Below are positions 1 to 7,336 of a stretch of DNA of 8,764 nt, piece by piece. Position 1 is the first letter of the stretch. Each line of letters begins with the position of its first letter. The notes beneath the pieces were generated by a model. That model was not told the origin of the DNA, made no database searches, and saw only the letters and a program-made list of their open reading frames with translations. Both the position numbers and the translations under genes were made by a program. Location: NCBI GenBank assembly GCA_947588865.1, contig CANPYQ010000048.1, positions 1 through 8,764 on the forward strand. The letters are read 5' to 3'. The DNA is from an uncultured Bacilli bacterium. Lineage in GTDB: Bacteria; Bacillota_I; Bacilli_A; RF39; UBA660.

Positions 1-899
1 GTAGATATATATATGATATAGTAAGAAAACTTTCAAGTGAAGTTATCAACATAGAAGAAATTATCGATTCTCAAGTTTTAATAACTACAGAAACATCTTC
101 ATTTAAATTAAATTGTAATAATGTAAGTGAATTTCCTGATATTGATTTAGAATTTTCTAAAAATCCGATATTATTAGAAGAAAATGTATTTAAAACTACG
201 ATTAATCAAACAATATTTGCAACCTCTACACAAGAAAGTAGACCAGTGCTTACAGGTATTAACTTTAAAATATCTAAAAATATAATGGAAGTTACAGCAA
301 CGGATTCTTATAGATTATCAAAAAAGAGAATTGAACTTGATAATACTGTAGAAGACAATATTGATATGATTATTCCTAGCAGAAATTTGAATGAAATAGT
401 CAAAATGATATCAGACGAAGATAAAAAAATGGAACTTCATATATTTACAAATAAAGTAATATTTAAAATAAATAACTTAATAATTATGACTAGACTTATA
501 AACGGAAACTATCCAGATACTAGTAAATTAATACTTGATAGTTTTGAATTAAAAATAAAAGTTAAATTAGAAAATTTCTTTAGTGCGATAGATCGAGCAT
601 CTCTTTTAACTAATTCAGAAGAAAAAAATATTATAAAATTAGAAACAAAAAAGGATATAATGATAATTTCATCTAACATCCCAGAAATAGGGAATGTAGA
701 AGAAAAAATAAAAATAGATAAAAATAATGAAAATGAAATTAAAATATCTTTTTCTTCAAAATATATGATGGAAGCATTAAAAACATTTAACAGTGAAGAA
801 ATTCAATTATCTTTTAATGGAGAAATAAAACCTATTATTATTAATTATGTAGATAATGATGATCTAACTCAGTTAATTGTACCAATTAGGACATATTAA
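1..899 (+). CDS. dnaN: DNA polymerase III beta subunit (sliding clamp), 5'-truncated by window edge
   Basis: The reading frame is open from base 3 to a TAA at 897-899, giving 298 visible residues. A complete clamp has about 370, so roughly 70-80 N-terminal residues and the start codon lie outside the window. The product is the ring-shaped processivity clamp that tethers DNA polymerase III and other clamp-binding proteins to DNA. Recognisable clamp signatures are YDIVRKLSSE near the left edge, FPDIDLEF, QTIFATSTQESRPVLTGI (visible residues about 70-86), the ATDSYRLSKK strand and the C-terminus LIVPIRTY, which matches the family ending PVRTY. The GTG at 246 is an internal codon (Val 82 of the visible part), not a start. 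It lies just upstream of comK and recF, the usual origin-proximal setting, and is followed by a palindromic terminator. Divergence is high but no motif is broken. Identification is secure. Confidence 0.96.
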   Translation, partial: RYIYDIVRKLSSEVINIEEIIDSQVLITTETSSFKLNCNNVSEFPDIDLEFSKNPILLEENVFKTTINQTIFATSTQESRPVLTGINFKISKNIMEVTATDSYRLSKKRIELDNTVEDNIDMIIPSRNLNEIVKMISDEDKKMELHIFTNKVIFKINNLIIMTRLINGNYPDTSKLILDSFELKIKVKLENFFSAIDRASLLTNSEEKNIIKLETKKDIMIISSNIPEIGNVEEKIKIDKNNENEIKISFSSKYMMEALKTFNSEEIQLSFNGEIKPIIINYVDNDDLTQLIVPIRTY

Positions 900-906
900 T
901 TTCTCT

Positions 907-936
907 AAACTACAAAATTTTGTAGTTTTTTTAATT
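907..936 (+). terminator. Rho-independent terminator after dnaN
   Basis: A perfect 22-bp palindrome at 907-928 (arms AAACTACAAAA and TTTTGTAGTTT) begins 7 bp after the dnaN stop and runs into T-rich sequence. The stem is AT-rich with two G-C pairs. It would separate dnaN transcription from comK. Confidence 0.7.
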
Positions 937-948
937 TTTTTTTAATAA

Positions 949-1000
949 TTGACAAAATTCTTTCTTTTTCGACATTAAATAGGTGTATAAGATATTGCGA
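949..1000 (+). promoter_or_regulatory. Probable comK promoter region
   Basis: A perfect -35 hexamer TTGACA lies at 949-954, just after the dnaN terminator. No strong -10 sits at ideal spacing: TTAAAT (975-980) is 20 bp away, and TATAAG (986-991) and GATATT (991-996) are further still. A second -35-like element, TTCGAC at 968-973, would pair with GATATT at 17 bp. A promoter is expected here because a terminator lies upstream, but the exact start cannot be chosen from sequence. The comK ribosome binding site AAAGGGGG is at 1002-1009. Confidence 0.4.
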
Positions 1001-1014
1001 GAAAGGGGGAAAAT

Positions 1015-1470
1015 ATGCAAGATTATGAAATAAATTTATCAACTTTAGCAATTATACCTATCGATGATGAAACATCTAGAGTCTATGAAGAAGAAGTAGA
1101 ATATATAGTAAAAAGGTCATCAAATAGTATTATTAAACAAAATTGTGAATTTTATGGCAGTTCATATCAGGGTAGATGTGTTGGAACTAAAAATTTAACA
1201 GGTATTAAAACTAAATATCCAATAATAATCGAAGAAAGTAGAAATATAATATTTTTTCCAACTTCTTCATCTAGAACTCAAAAAAGTTCATGGATTGCAT
1301 TAAATAAAATTAAAAAAATTAATAATATAAATAATTGTGGGCAAGTATTGTTTAAAAATGATAAATGTATAGATTTAAACATATCATATTATTCTTTAGA
1401 AAATCAAATTATAAGAGCTACTATGTTGAAATCTAAACTATATGAAAGAAAATTAGCAGAAAAAATGTAA
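1015..1470 (+). CDS. comK: ComK-family competence transcription factor, short form
   Basis: This 151-residue protein matches the ComK family of DNA-binding competence activators known from Bacillus, Listeria and Staphylococcus. Visible signatures are the N-terminal YEINLSTLAIIP strand (residues 4-15), CEFYGSSYQGR (44-54; B. subtilis ComK has CRFFGSSYAGR), PIIIEESRNIIFFPTSSSR (69-87), the SSWIALNKIK strand (91-100), and ISYYSLENQIIRATMLKSKL (123-142), where B. subtilis has ISYNSFENQVYRTAWLRTKF. The ATG is preceded by AAAGGGGG at a good distance. In B. subtilis, ComK binds AT-box pairs and activates DNA-uptake and recombination genes. B. subtilis ComK is about 192 residues; this one stops soon after the last conserved block and lacks the C-terminal tail that carries the FMLYP motif bound by MecA. 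It sits alone between a terminator and a new promoter, where yaaA often lies. Family assignment is firm; a competence role in this organism is inference. Confidence 0.85.
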   Translation: MQDYEINLSTLAIIPIDDETSRVYEEEVEYIVKRSSNSIIKQNCEFYGSSYQGRCVGTKNLTGIKTKYPIIIEESRNIIFFPTSSSRTQKSSWIALNKIKKINNINNCGQVLFKNDKCIDLNISYYSLENQIIRATMLKSKLYERKLAEKM

Positions 1471-1488
1471 TTTTCTTTTATTTTCCTT
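1458..1488 (+). terminator. Possible weak terminator overlapping the comK stop
   Basis: AGAAAA (1458-1463) and TTTTCT (1471-1476) can pair over a 7-nt loop that includes part of the comK stop codon, followed by TTTATTTT. The stem has a single G-C pair, so it is weak and could be chance in such AT-rich DNA. Confidence 0.25.
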
Positions 1489-1495
1489 CAAATTA

Positions 1496-1504
1496 TGATA
1501 TAAT
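1496..1504 (+). promoter_or_regulatory. Extended -10 promoter for recF-gyrB-gyrA
   Basis: TGATATAAT (1496-1504) is an exact extended -10 element (TGnTATAAT). No good -35 lies 17 bp upstream (TTTTAT at 1476-1481), as is common for extended -10 promoters. Transcription would start near 1511, giving a leader of about 70 nt before recF. It lies in the comK-recF gap and is the best candidate to drive the gyrase operon. Confidence 0.6.
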
Positions 1505-1563
1505 TATATCGTTGTATAGGAGTACTTAGTTCATAGTAACATTAAAAATTGGGGGTAATAATA

Positions 1564-1590
1564 ATGAAAAATGAGAACTTATGTATTTAA
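1564..1590 (+). CDS. Possible 8-codon leader ORF overlapping the recF start
   Basis: ATG at 1564 follows GGGGG (1551-1555) at a normal ribosome-binding distance and opens the 8-residue frame MKNENLCI, which stops at TAA 1588-1590, seven bases past the A of the recF ATG (1581). recF has only the weak GAG (1573-1575) in front of it, so the strong Shine-Dalgarno appears to serve this mini-ORF, and recF may be reached by re-initiation. It could instead be the stub of a lost yaaA-like gene, or the GGGGG may serve recF at long range. The peptide itself resembles nothing I recognise. Confidence 0.35.
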   Translation: MKNENLCI

Positions 1591-2708
1591 AAAAAATAAA
1601 ATTACATAATTTTAGAAACTATGAAAATTTAAATGTTACTCTTACAAAAGGAATAAATATAATATATGGAGAAAATGCACAAGGTAAAACCAATTTACTT
1701 GAATCAATATATGTTTTAGGACTTACGAAATCACATAGAAGTTTTATAGATAATAATTTAATAAAAAAAGATGAAGAATATTTAACAATAGAGGGAATTG
1801 TTAACAATAAAAAATTAGATAATAAACTAAATATTTATATAGACAATAAATCTAAAATATTAAAATATAATAATAATGCTATAAAAAAGATAAGTGATTA
1901 TATTTCTTTAGTAAATATAATTATTTTTTATCCTGATGATTTAGAATTAATTAAATCTTCTCCACAAATAAGAAGAAAATATATAAATTTAGAGTTGTCT
2001 CAACTTTATAGTAATTATTTTATTTTAACTAATGAATATAACAAAATTTTAAAGTTGAGAAATGATTATTTAAAAAAAATTAATAAAGGCATCTCAAAAG
2101 ATAAAAATTATATTGATATATTGACTGGATATTTGATAGATAAGTCTATAATGATATATAAAATGAGAGTTAAATTTATAAATAAAATAAATTTATATTG
2201 TGAAAATATATACAAAGATATAACGGATTTAGATGGATTTAAGATAGTGTACAAACCAAGTATTCCAATAGATTTAAAAAATATAAATCTAAAAGATTAT
2301 TTAAAAAAAGAATATGATAAAAGATTCGAATATGATGTTAAAGTATTATCAACTACAATAGGTCCACATAAAGATGATTTTGAATTTTATTTATATGATA
2401 AAAATTTAAAATATTATGGATCACAAGGGCAACAAAGAATTGCTGTACTTGCTTTAAAACTATCGGAAATAGAAATATTTAAAAAATATAAAGAAACAAC
2501 TCCAATATTGTTATTAGATGACATATTTAGTGAGTTAGATGATAAAAAAAAGAACAATTTACTTAAGTATATAGATAAAAATATACAAACAATTATAACA
2601 ACTACTGATTTGAATAATTTAGATATAAAATTAATTAAAAAATCTAAATTGTTTAATGTAAGTAATGGCAATATAATAAAAATCAAAGAGGTGAAGTTAG
2701 ATGAATAA
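1581..2708 (+). CDS. recF: DNA replication and repair protein RecF
   Basis: This 375-residue SMC-like ATPase, with RecO and RecR, loads RecA at single-strand gaps and stalled forks. The length is usual for RecF. It opens with the family hallmark MYLKKIKLHNFRNYENL, which fixes the start at 1581. Walker A is GENAQGKTN (30-38). The middle TTIGPHKDD block lies at 258-266, the ABC-type signature SQGQQR at 281-286, and Walker B PILLLDDIFSELD at 308-320 with the D313-D314 pair. All ATPase residues are intact. The gene is distinctly more A- and K-rich than gyrB, as is common for less constrained proteins in AT-rich genomes. Its last 8 bases overlap the start of gyrB, so translation of the two is probably coupled. 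Its own ribosome binding site is weak, and a mini-ORF overlaps its start. Confidence 0.96.
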   Translation: MYLKKIKLHNFRNYENLNVTLTKGINIIYGENAQGKTNLLESIYVLGLTKSHRSFIDNNLIKKDEEYLTIEGIVNNKKLDNKLNIYIDNKSKILKYNNNAIKKISDYISLVNIIIFYPDDLELIKSSPQIRRKYINLELSQLYSNYFILTNEYNKILKLRNDYLKKINKGISKDKNYIDILTGYLIDKSIMIYKMRVKFINKINLYCENIYKDITDLDGFKIVYKPSIPIDLKNINLKDYLKKEYDKRFEYDVKVLSTTIGPHKDDFEFYLYDKNLKYYGSQGQQRIAVLALKLSEIEIFKKYKETTPILLLDDIFSELDDKKKNNLLKYIDKNIQTIITTTDLNNLDIKLIKKSKLFNVSNGNIIKIKEVKLDE

Positions 2709-4629
2709 CGAAAGTCATTATGATGCATCAGATATTCAAGTATTAGAAGGACTTGAAGCAGTAAGAAAAAGACCAGGTATGTATATTGGTACAACAGATG
2801 TTAAGGGATTACATCATCTAGTTTGGGAAATAGTAGATAATTCAATAGATGAATCACTAGCTGGATATTGTAAAAATATAGAGGTTATTATAAATAAAGA
2901 TAATTCTATAACAGTAAAAGATGATGGCCGTGGAATACCTGTAGATATCCATCCTAAAACTAAGAAAAGTACTGTAGAAACAGTTTATACAGTCTTACAT
3001 GCAGGAGGTAAATTTGGTGGAGGAGGATATAAAGTATCTGGAGGCCTACATGGGGTAGGGGCATCAGTGGTTAATGCACTTTCAAAATGGGTAGAAGTTA
3101 CTGTATATAAAAATGGTAAAATACATTTTATTCGTTTTGAAGATGGAGGAAAAACTAAAGAGCCTTTAAAAGTAATAGGTGAATGTGATGTAAATAGAAC
3201 AGGTACATCAGTTACTTTTAAGCCAGATCCTGATATATTTGATACCGATATTTATGATTATAATACCCTAAAAGTTAGAATTAGAGAACTTGCATTTTTA
3301 AATAAGGGGCTTAAAATAACTTTGAGAGACGATAGAGATGACGAAGATACAACAGGTGAAACATTTATATATGAAGGTGGAATATCTGAGTATGTTAAGT
3401 TTATTAATCAAGGAAAAATACCAATACACGAAGATATAATTCATTTAGAGGGAACGCAGGATAACGTAATGTTTGAAGTCGCACTTCAATATACAACTGG
3501 TTATAATGATAACATTTATTCATTTGTTAATAACATTAATACACACGATGGTGGAACACATGAAGAAGGTGTTAGAAGAGCTTTAACACGTGTTATAAAT
3601 AATTATGCTAAAAAAGCTAATATATTAAAAGAAAAAGATGAATCACTAACAGGAGATGACGTTAAGGAAGGACTTACTATGATTATTTCTTGTAAACATC
3701 CAAATCCACAATTTGAAGGACAGACAAAAGGAAGACTTGGAAATAGTGAAGTAAGAAAGCTTGCTGATAATGTATTTAGCGAAGGATTTGAAAAGTTTTT
3801 ACTTGAAAATCCAGATGAAGCAAGAGCAATTGTAGAAAAGGCCATGCTTGCATGTAGAGCGCGTAACGCAGCTAAAAAAGCAAGAGAAATAACAAGAAAA
3901 AGTGATTTAGCTACAACAAATTTAGGATGGGGTAAATTATCGGATTGTAAAAGTAAAGATCCTAAAGTATCAGAAATATTTATAGTCGAAGGAGATTCAG
4001 CAGGCGGATCTGCTAAAAAAGGTAGAGATTCAATGACACAAGCAATTTTGCCACTTAGAGGTAAGATTTTAAATGTAGAAAAAGCTAGACTAGATAGAGC
4101 TTTAGGAAATGAAGAAATTAGATCAATTATTACCGCATTTGGAACGGGTATTGGTGAAGAATTTAATTTAGAAAAATTAAGATATGATAAAATAATAATC
4201 ATGACCGATGCCGACGTTGATGGAGCTCACATAAGAGTATTATTACTTACCTTGTTCTATAGATTTTTTAGACCAATAGTTGAGGCAGGACACGTGTATG
4301 CTGCCCAACCACCTTTATTCAGAATAATGCATGGTAAAACAAGAAAATATGTTTTAACAGAAGAAGAAAAGAATGATTATTTGGCTACACTTTCTGATAA
4401 TGTACGTGCTAGAGCTGAAATTGCTCGTATGAAGGGATTAGGAGAGATGGATGCTGAGGAGTTAAATGAGACAACTATGGATATAGAAAAACGTGTACTT
4501 AGAAGAATTACAGTTGATGATTGTGTTGAAGCTGATGCTATATTTGAAAAACTTATGGGCGATGAAGTAGAGCCAAGACGTGAGTTTATAGAGGAAAATG
4601 CAATATTTGTTGAAAATCTTGATATTTAG
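2701..4629 (+). CDS. gyrB: DNA gyrase subunit B
   Basis: This is the ATPase subunit of gyrase, the type IIA topoisomerase that introduces negative supercoils. At 642 residues it is the usual Gram-positive length, without the insertion found in gammaproteobacteria. The GHKL ATPase domain shows E43 (general base) and N47 in WEIVDNSIDE, D74 in DDGRGIP and the lid SGGLHGVGASVVNAL (113-127). The transducer-domain QTK loop is at 341-343, with K343 as the ATP-contacting lysine. The TOPRIM domain shows EGDSAGG (E430-G436) and MTDADVDGAH with D503, D505 and D507 for magnesium. PLRGKILNVEKAR and the C-terminal VEPRREFIEENA are intact. ATG 2701 is preceded by AGAGGTG (2687-2693) inside recF, and the two genes overlap by 8 bp. 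Together with GyrA it forms the A2B2 enzyme. TOPRIM and EPRR features also occur in ParE, but the operon context favours GyrB. Confidence 0.98.
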   Translation: MNNESHYDASDIQVLEGLEAVRKRPGMYIGTTDVKGLHHLVWEIVDNSIDESLAGYCKNIEVIINKDNSITVKDDGRGIPVDIHPKTKKSTVETVYTVLHAGGKFGGGGYKVSGGLHGVGASVVNALSKWVEVTVYKNGKIHFIRFEDGGKTKEPLKVIGECDVNRTGTSVTFKPDPDIFDTDIYDYNTLKVRIRELAFLNKGLKITLRDDRDDEDTTGETFIYEGGISEYVKFINQGKIPIHEDIIHLEGTQDNVMFEVALQYTTGYNDNIYSFVNNINTHDGGTHEEGVRRALTRVINNYAKKANILKEKDESLTGDDVKEGLTMIISCKHPNPQFEGQTKGRLGNSEVRKLADNVFSEGFEKFLLENPDEARAIVEKAMLACRARNAAKKAREITRKSDLATTNLGWGKLSDCKSKDPKVSEIFIVEGDSAGGSAKKGRDSMTQAILPLRGKILNVEKARLDRALGNEEIRSIITAFGTGIGEEFNLEKLRYDKIIIMTDADVDGAHIRVLLLTLFYRFFRPIVEAGHVYAAQPPLFRIMHGKTRKYVLTEEEKNDYLATLSDNVRARAEIARMKGLGEMDAEELNETTMDIEKRVLRRITVDDCVEADAIFEKLMGDEVEPRREFIEENAIFVENLDI

Positions 4630-4640
4630 GAGGTGAAGGT

Positions 4641-7163
4641 ATGGATAACAATGAAGAAAAAGTAATAGAAAATAACGAATCTTTAGATACATCAGATAAA
4701 TTTCATGAAAGAGATAGTTTAACTGAAAATAACATAGTAAGCGAAGTTAGAAGTTCATTTCTTGATTATTCAATGAGTGTCATAACTTCACGTGCAATAC
4801 CAGATTTAAGAGATGGTTTAAAACCTGTTCACAGGAGAATATTATGGTCAATGTATGAAGAGGGAAATACTCCAGATAAACCACATAAAAAATCAGCCAC
4901 TACAGTTGGTTATGTTATGGGACATTATCATCCACATGGAGATTCAAGTATTTATGATGCAATGGTACGTTTAGCTCAAGATTTTAATCAAAGATATATG
5001 TTAGTTGATGGACATGGAAACTTTGGTAATATTGAAGGTGATGGTGCAGCAGCTTATCGTTATACAGAAGCAAGGCTTGCTAAAATATCACTTGAACTTT
5101 TAAGAGATATCAATAAAGAAACGGTTGACATGGATGATAACTTCGATGCAACAAGCAAAGAACCAAAGGTTTTACCATCAAGATTTCCAAATGTACTTGT
5201 TAATGGATCTATGGGAATCGCTGTTGGTATGGCAACAAATATTCCACCACATAATTTAGGTGAGGTTATCGATGGATGTATTGCTTATATAGATAATCCA
5301 GAAATTGATACACTTGGACTAATGCAACATATAAAAGGTCCAGATTTTCCAACTGGCGGTGTAATTCTTGGAAATTCAGGTATTAAGAAAGCATACGAAA
5401 CAGGTAGGGGATCTATTACAATAAGAAGCCGTGCATCAATAGAGGAACACGGTGGACATACACAGATAATTATTACTGAAGTTCCATATGGTGTTAATAC
5501 TATGGATCTTAAAAATAAGGTTGCAGAATTAGTACATAATAAGATAATAGAAGGAATATCAGATTATCATACTGACTTGAAAGATGGAGTTAAAATAACA
5601 ATAACTCTAAAAAAAGATGCAAATGCACAAGTTATTTTAAATAATTTATATAAACATACTGCATTTCAAACAAATTACGGTATAATATTTTTAATGCTTG
5701 ATAATGGAACACCAAAAACTCTACCTTTAAAAGATATTATATCTAAATATATAGATCATCAAAAGGAAGTAATTATTAGAAGAACTAGGTTTGATCTTAA
5801 AAAATCTGAAGCTAGGGTTCACATTTTAGAAGGATATAAAATTGCTTTAGATAACATTGATGCAGTTATTAAAATTATTAGAGAATCTGAAACAGATGAA
5901 ATTGCTAAAAGTGAATTAATGGGTAGATTTAATTTAACTGAGATTCAAGCAGATAGTATTTTAGAGCTTAAACTTAGAAGATTAACTGGTCTTGAAAGAG
6001 CTAAAATCGAAGAAGAGCTAAACAACTTATTAAAAACAATAGAAGAATTAAAATCAATTTTAGCTAGTGAGGCAAAAGTTCTAGAAATTATTAAAAAAGA
6101 ATTAACTGATATTAAGAATAAATATTCAGACGAAAGAAGAACATCTATAGATATGACAGCAATTGATTTTATAGATGATGAGTCATTAATACCAGTTGAA
6201 GATTTAGTTATTACTTTAACTAATAAAGGTTATATTAAAAGGGTTGAAAGCGATACTTACAAACTTCAAAATAGGGGTGGTGTAGGTATAAAAGGAATGA
6301 CTACTAACGAAGAAGATTTTGTTGAAAATATTCTATATATGACAACACATGATTATATATTATTCTTTACAAACAAAGGTAAAGTATATAGAATGAAAGG
6401 TTATGAAGTACCATTATTTAATAGACAATCAAAAGGATTACCAATAATTAACCTTTTACCTCTTGAAAAAGATGAAAAAGTTAATGTAATGCTTAAAGCA
6501 ACTCCAAAGGATGTGCCAGCATATGTTGTACTTTGTACACAAAAGGGTGTAATTAAGAGAACGAATATATCAGAGTTTGAAAATATTAGAACAAATGGTA
6601 AAATTGCTATTACATTAAGGGAAGATGATGAACTAATTTCAGCAAAAATAACAGAAGGAAATGCAGAAATATTAATTGCTTCATCAAATGGAAGAATCAT
6701 TAGATTTAATGAATCAGAAATAAGAATCATGGGAAGAACAGCATCTGGAGTAAAAGGAATTGATGTAGGAAATGGACATGCAGTAGGTATGGAAATTTCA
6801 CCAGAACATGCAGATGTATTAGTAGTTACTGAAAACGGATATGGAAAGAAAACCACTATAGATCAATATAGGATGACACATAGAGGTAGCAAGGGGGTTA
6901 AAGCACTTAATGTTACAGAAAAAAATGGCAATATTGTTTCATTTAAAATTGTTAATGGCAATGAAGATTTAATGCTTATAACTAATAGTGGAATGATTAT
7001 AAGATTACCACTTACACAAGTTTCTTCAACTGGTCGTGTAGCTCAAGGAGTTAAGTTAATTAATCTTAAAGATAATCAAAAAGTAAGCACTATAGCTATT
7101 ATTGATCATGAAGAAGAATCCGAATCTATTGAAACTTTAGAAAGCAAATTAATAGATGGATAG
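4641..7163 (+). CDS. gyrA: DNA gyrase subunit A
   Basis: This is the 840-residue breakage-reunion and DNA-wrapping subunit of gyrase. The winged-helix and tower region opens with SFLDYSMSVITSRAIPDLRDGLKPVHRR (39-66), after an acidic N-terminal extension of about 20 residues. The catalytic tyrosine is Y141 in AYRYTEARL. The quinolone-resistance region reads HPHGDSSIYDAM: S102 and D106 match E. coli S83 and D87, the drug-sensitive state. The coiled coil runs at about 375-495. The C-terminal beta-pinwheel begins near 515, and its GyrA-box reads QNRGGVG (543-549), diverged from QRRGGKG. The tail is acidic (EEESESIETLE). The start is set by a near-perfect Shine-Dalgarno TAGGAGGTG (4627-4635) that overlaps the gyrB stop 11 bp upstream, so the two are cotranscribed and probably coupled. 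The GyrA-box and operon context exclude ParC. Confidence 0.97.
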   Translation: MDNNEEKVIENNESLDTSDKFHERDSLTENNIVSEVRSSFLDYSMSVITSRAIPDLRDGLKPVHRRILWSMYEEGNTPDKPHKKSATTVGYVMGHYHPHGDSSIYDAMVRLAQDFNQRYMLVDGHGNFGNIEGDGAAAYRYTEARLAKISLELLRDINKETVDMDDNFDATSKEPKVLPSRFPNVLVNGSMGIAVGMATNIPPHNLGEVIDGCIAYIDNPEIDTLGLMQHIKGPDFPTGGVILGNSGIKKAYETGRGSITIRSRASIEEHGGHTQIIITEVPYGVNTMDLKNKVAELVHNKIIEGISDYHTDLKDGVKITITLKKDANAQVILNNLYKHTAFQTNYGIIFLMLDNGTPKTLPLKDIISKYIDHQKEVIIRRTRFDLKKSEARVHILEGYKIALDNIDAVIKIIRESETDEIAKSELMGRFNLTEIQADSILELKLRRLTGLERAKIEEELNNLLKTIEELKSILASEAKVLEIIKKELTDIKNKYSDERRTSIDMTAIDFIDDESLIPVEDLVITLTNKGYIKRVESDTYKLQNRGGVGIKGMTTNEEDFVENILYMTTHDYILFFTNKGKVYRMKGYEVPLFNRQSKGLPIINLLPLEKDEKVNVMLKATPKDVPAYVVLCTQKGVIKRTNISEFENIRTNGKIAITLREDDELISAKITEGNAEILIASSNGRIIRFNESEIRIMGRTASGVKGIDVGNGHAVGMEISPEHADVLVVTENGYGKKTTIDQYRMTHRGSKGVKALNVTEKNGNIVSFKIVNGNEDLMLITNSGMIIRLPLTQVSSTGRVAQGVKLINLKDNQKVSTIAIIDHEEESESIETLESKLIDG

Positions 7164-7174
7164 CATAATGTATA

Positions 7175-7206
7175 AAAAGATGTTTCACGTGAAACATCTT
7201 TTATTT
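7175..7206 (+). terminator. Probable gyrA terminator built on parS1
   Basis: The parS1 core lies within a perfect 28-bp palindrome (7175-7202) whose outer arms are AAAAGA and TCTTTT, 12 bp after the gyrA stop, followed by ATTT. As RNA it would fold into a stem of about 12-13 bp ending in a U-rich tail, so the partition site probably doubles as the operon terminator. Confidence 0.5.
7181..7196. promoter_or_regulatory. parS site 1 (ParB/Spo0J binding site)
   Basis: TGTTTCACGTGAAACA is an exact match to the 16-bp parS palindrome used by most bacterial chromosomes. ParB binds it, loads as a CTP-dependent clamp and recruits SMC and ParA for origin segregation. This copy follows gyrA and forms the centre of a 28-bp palindrome. 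Confidence 0.93.
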
Positions 7207-7218
7207 CCCAGGAAATAA
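7201..7218. promoter_or_regulatory. Noc-binding-site-like palindrome
   Basis: Arms TTATTTCC and GGAAATAA flank a CA centre. The inner 14 bases (7203-7216), ATTTCCCAGGAAAT, differ from the B. subtilis Noc site ATTTCCCGGGAAAT at one position. Noc is a ParB paralogue for nucleoid occlusion with a site distinct from parS. It lies 4 bp after parS1 and 16 bp before parS2. No Noc gene is in the window, so binding is inference. Confidence 0.45.
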
Positions 7219-7234
7219 GACAGCAAATTATCAA

Positions 7235-7250
7235 TGTTTCACGTGAAACA
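7235..7250. promoter_or_regulatory. parS site 2 (ParB/Spo0J binding site)
   Basis: This is an exact copy of the 16-bp parS core. It is the centre of the largest perfect palindrome in the window, 36 bp at 7225-7260. The 28 bases at 7229-7256 are identical to those around parS3 (7433-7460). Confidence 0.93.
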
Positions 7251-7301
7251 TTGATAATTTAATAAACATTATAAATTATTTTAATAAATGGTGTTAATTT
7301 G

Positions 7302-7330
7302 TTGATATTTTTAAATATTTATAATATATT
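7302..7330 (+). promoter_or_regulatory. Promoter of the SRP RNA gene
   Basis: TTGATA (7302-7307) and TATATT (7325-7330) are separated by exactly 17 bp. The predicted RNA 5' end, G7337, lies 7 bp after the -10, where a transcription start is expected. The overlapping TATAAT at 7320-7325 has only a 12-bp gap and is less likely to be the -10. Confidence 0.7.
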
Positions 7331-7336
7331 ATTATT

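Noticed and set aside
43..51. TTATCAACA, one mismatch from a DnaA box, in dnaN.
   Set aside because: It is a single imperfect site inside coding sequence with no cluster; no origin can be supported in this window.
246..248. GTG as the start of dnaN.
   Set aside because: The frame continues upstream to the window edge with clear clamp motifs, so this is an internal valine.
951..970. ComK AT-box-like AAAA-N5-TCTT upstream of comK, suggesting autoregulation.
   Set aside because: The match is imperfect, there is no clear partner box at known spacings, and such motifs are frequent by chance in AT-rich DNA.
2414..2794. Reverse-strand open frame opposite recF/gyrB, and similar antisense frames elsewhere.
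   Set aside because: These lie wholly over strongly conserved genes on the other strand and show low-complexity hydrophobic composition and no family motif.
3583..3600. CACGTG-centred palindrome TAACACGTGTTA inside gyrB.
   Set aside because: The flanking bases do not match parS, and it lies in conserved coding sequence.
4783..4800. TTCACGTG in gyrA resembling a parS half.
   Set aside because: Only the centre and half of the outer bases agree; it encodes the conserved TSRAIPD segment.
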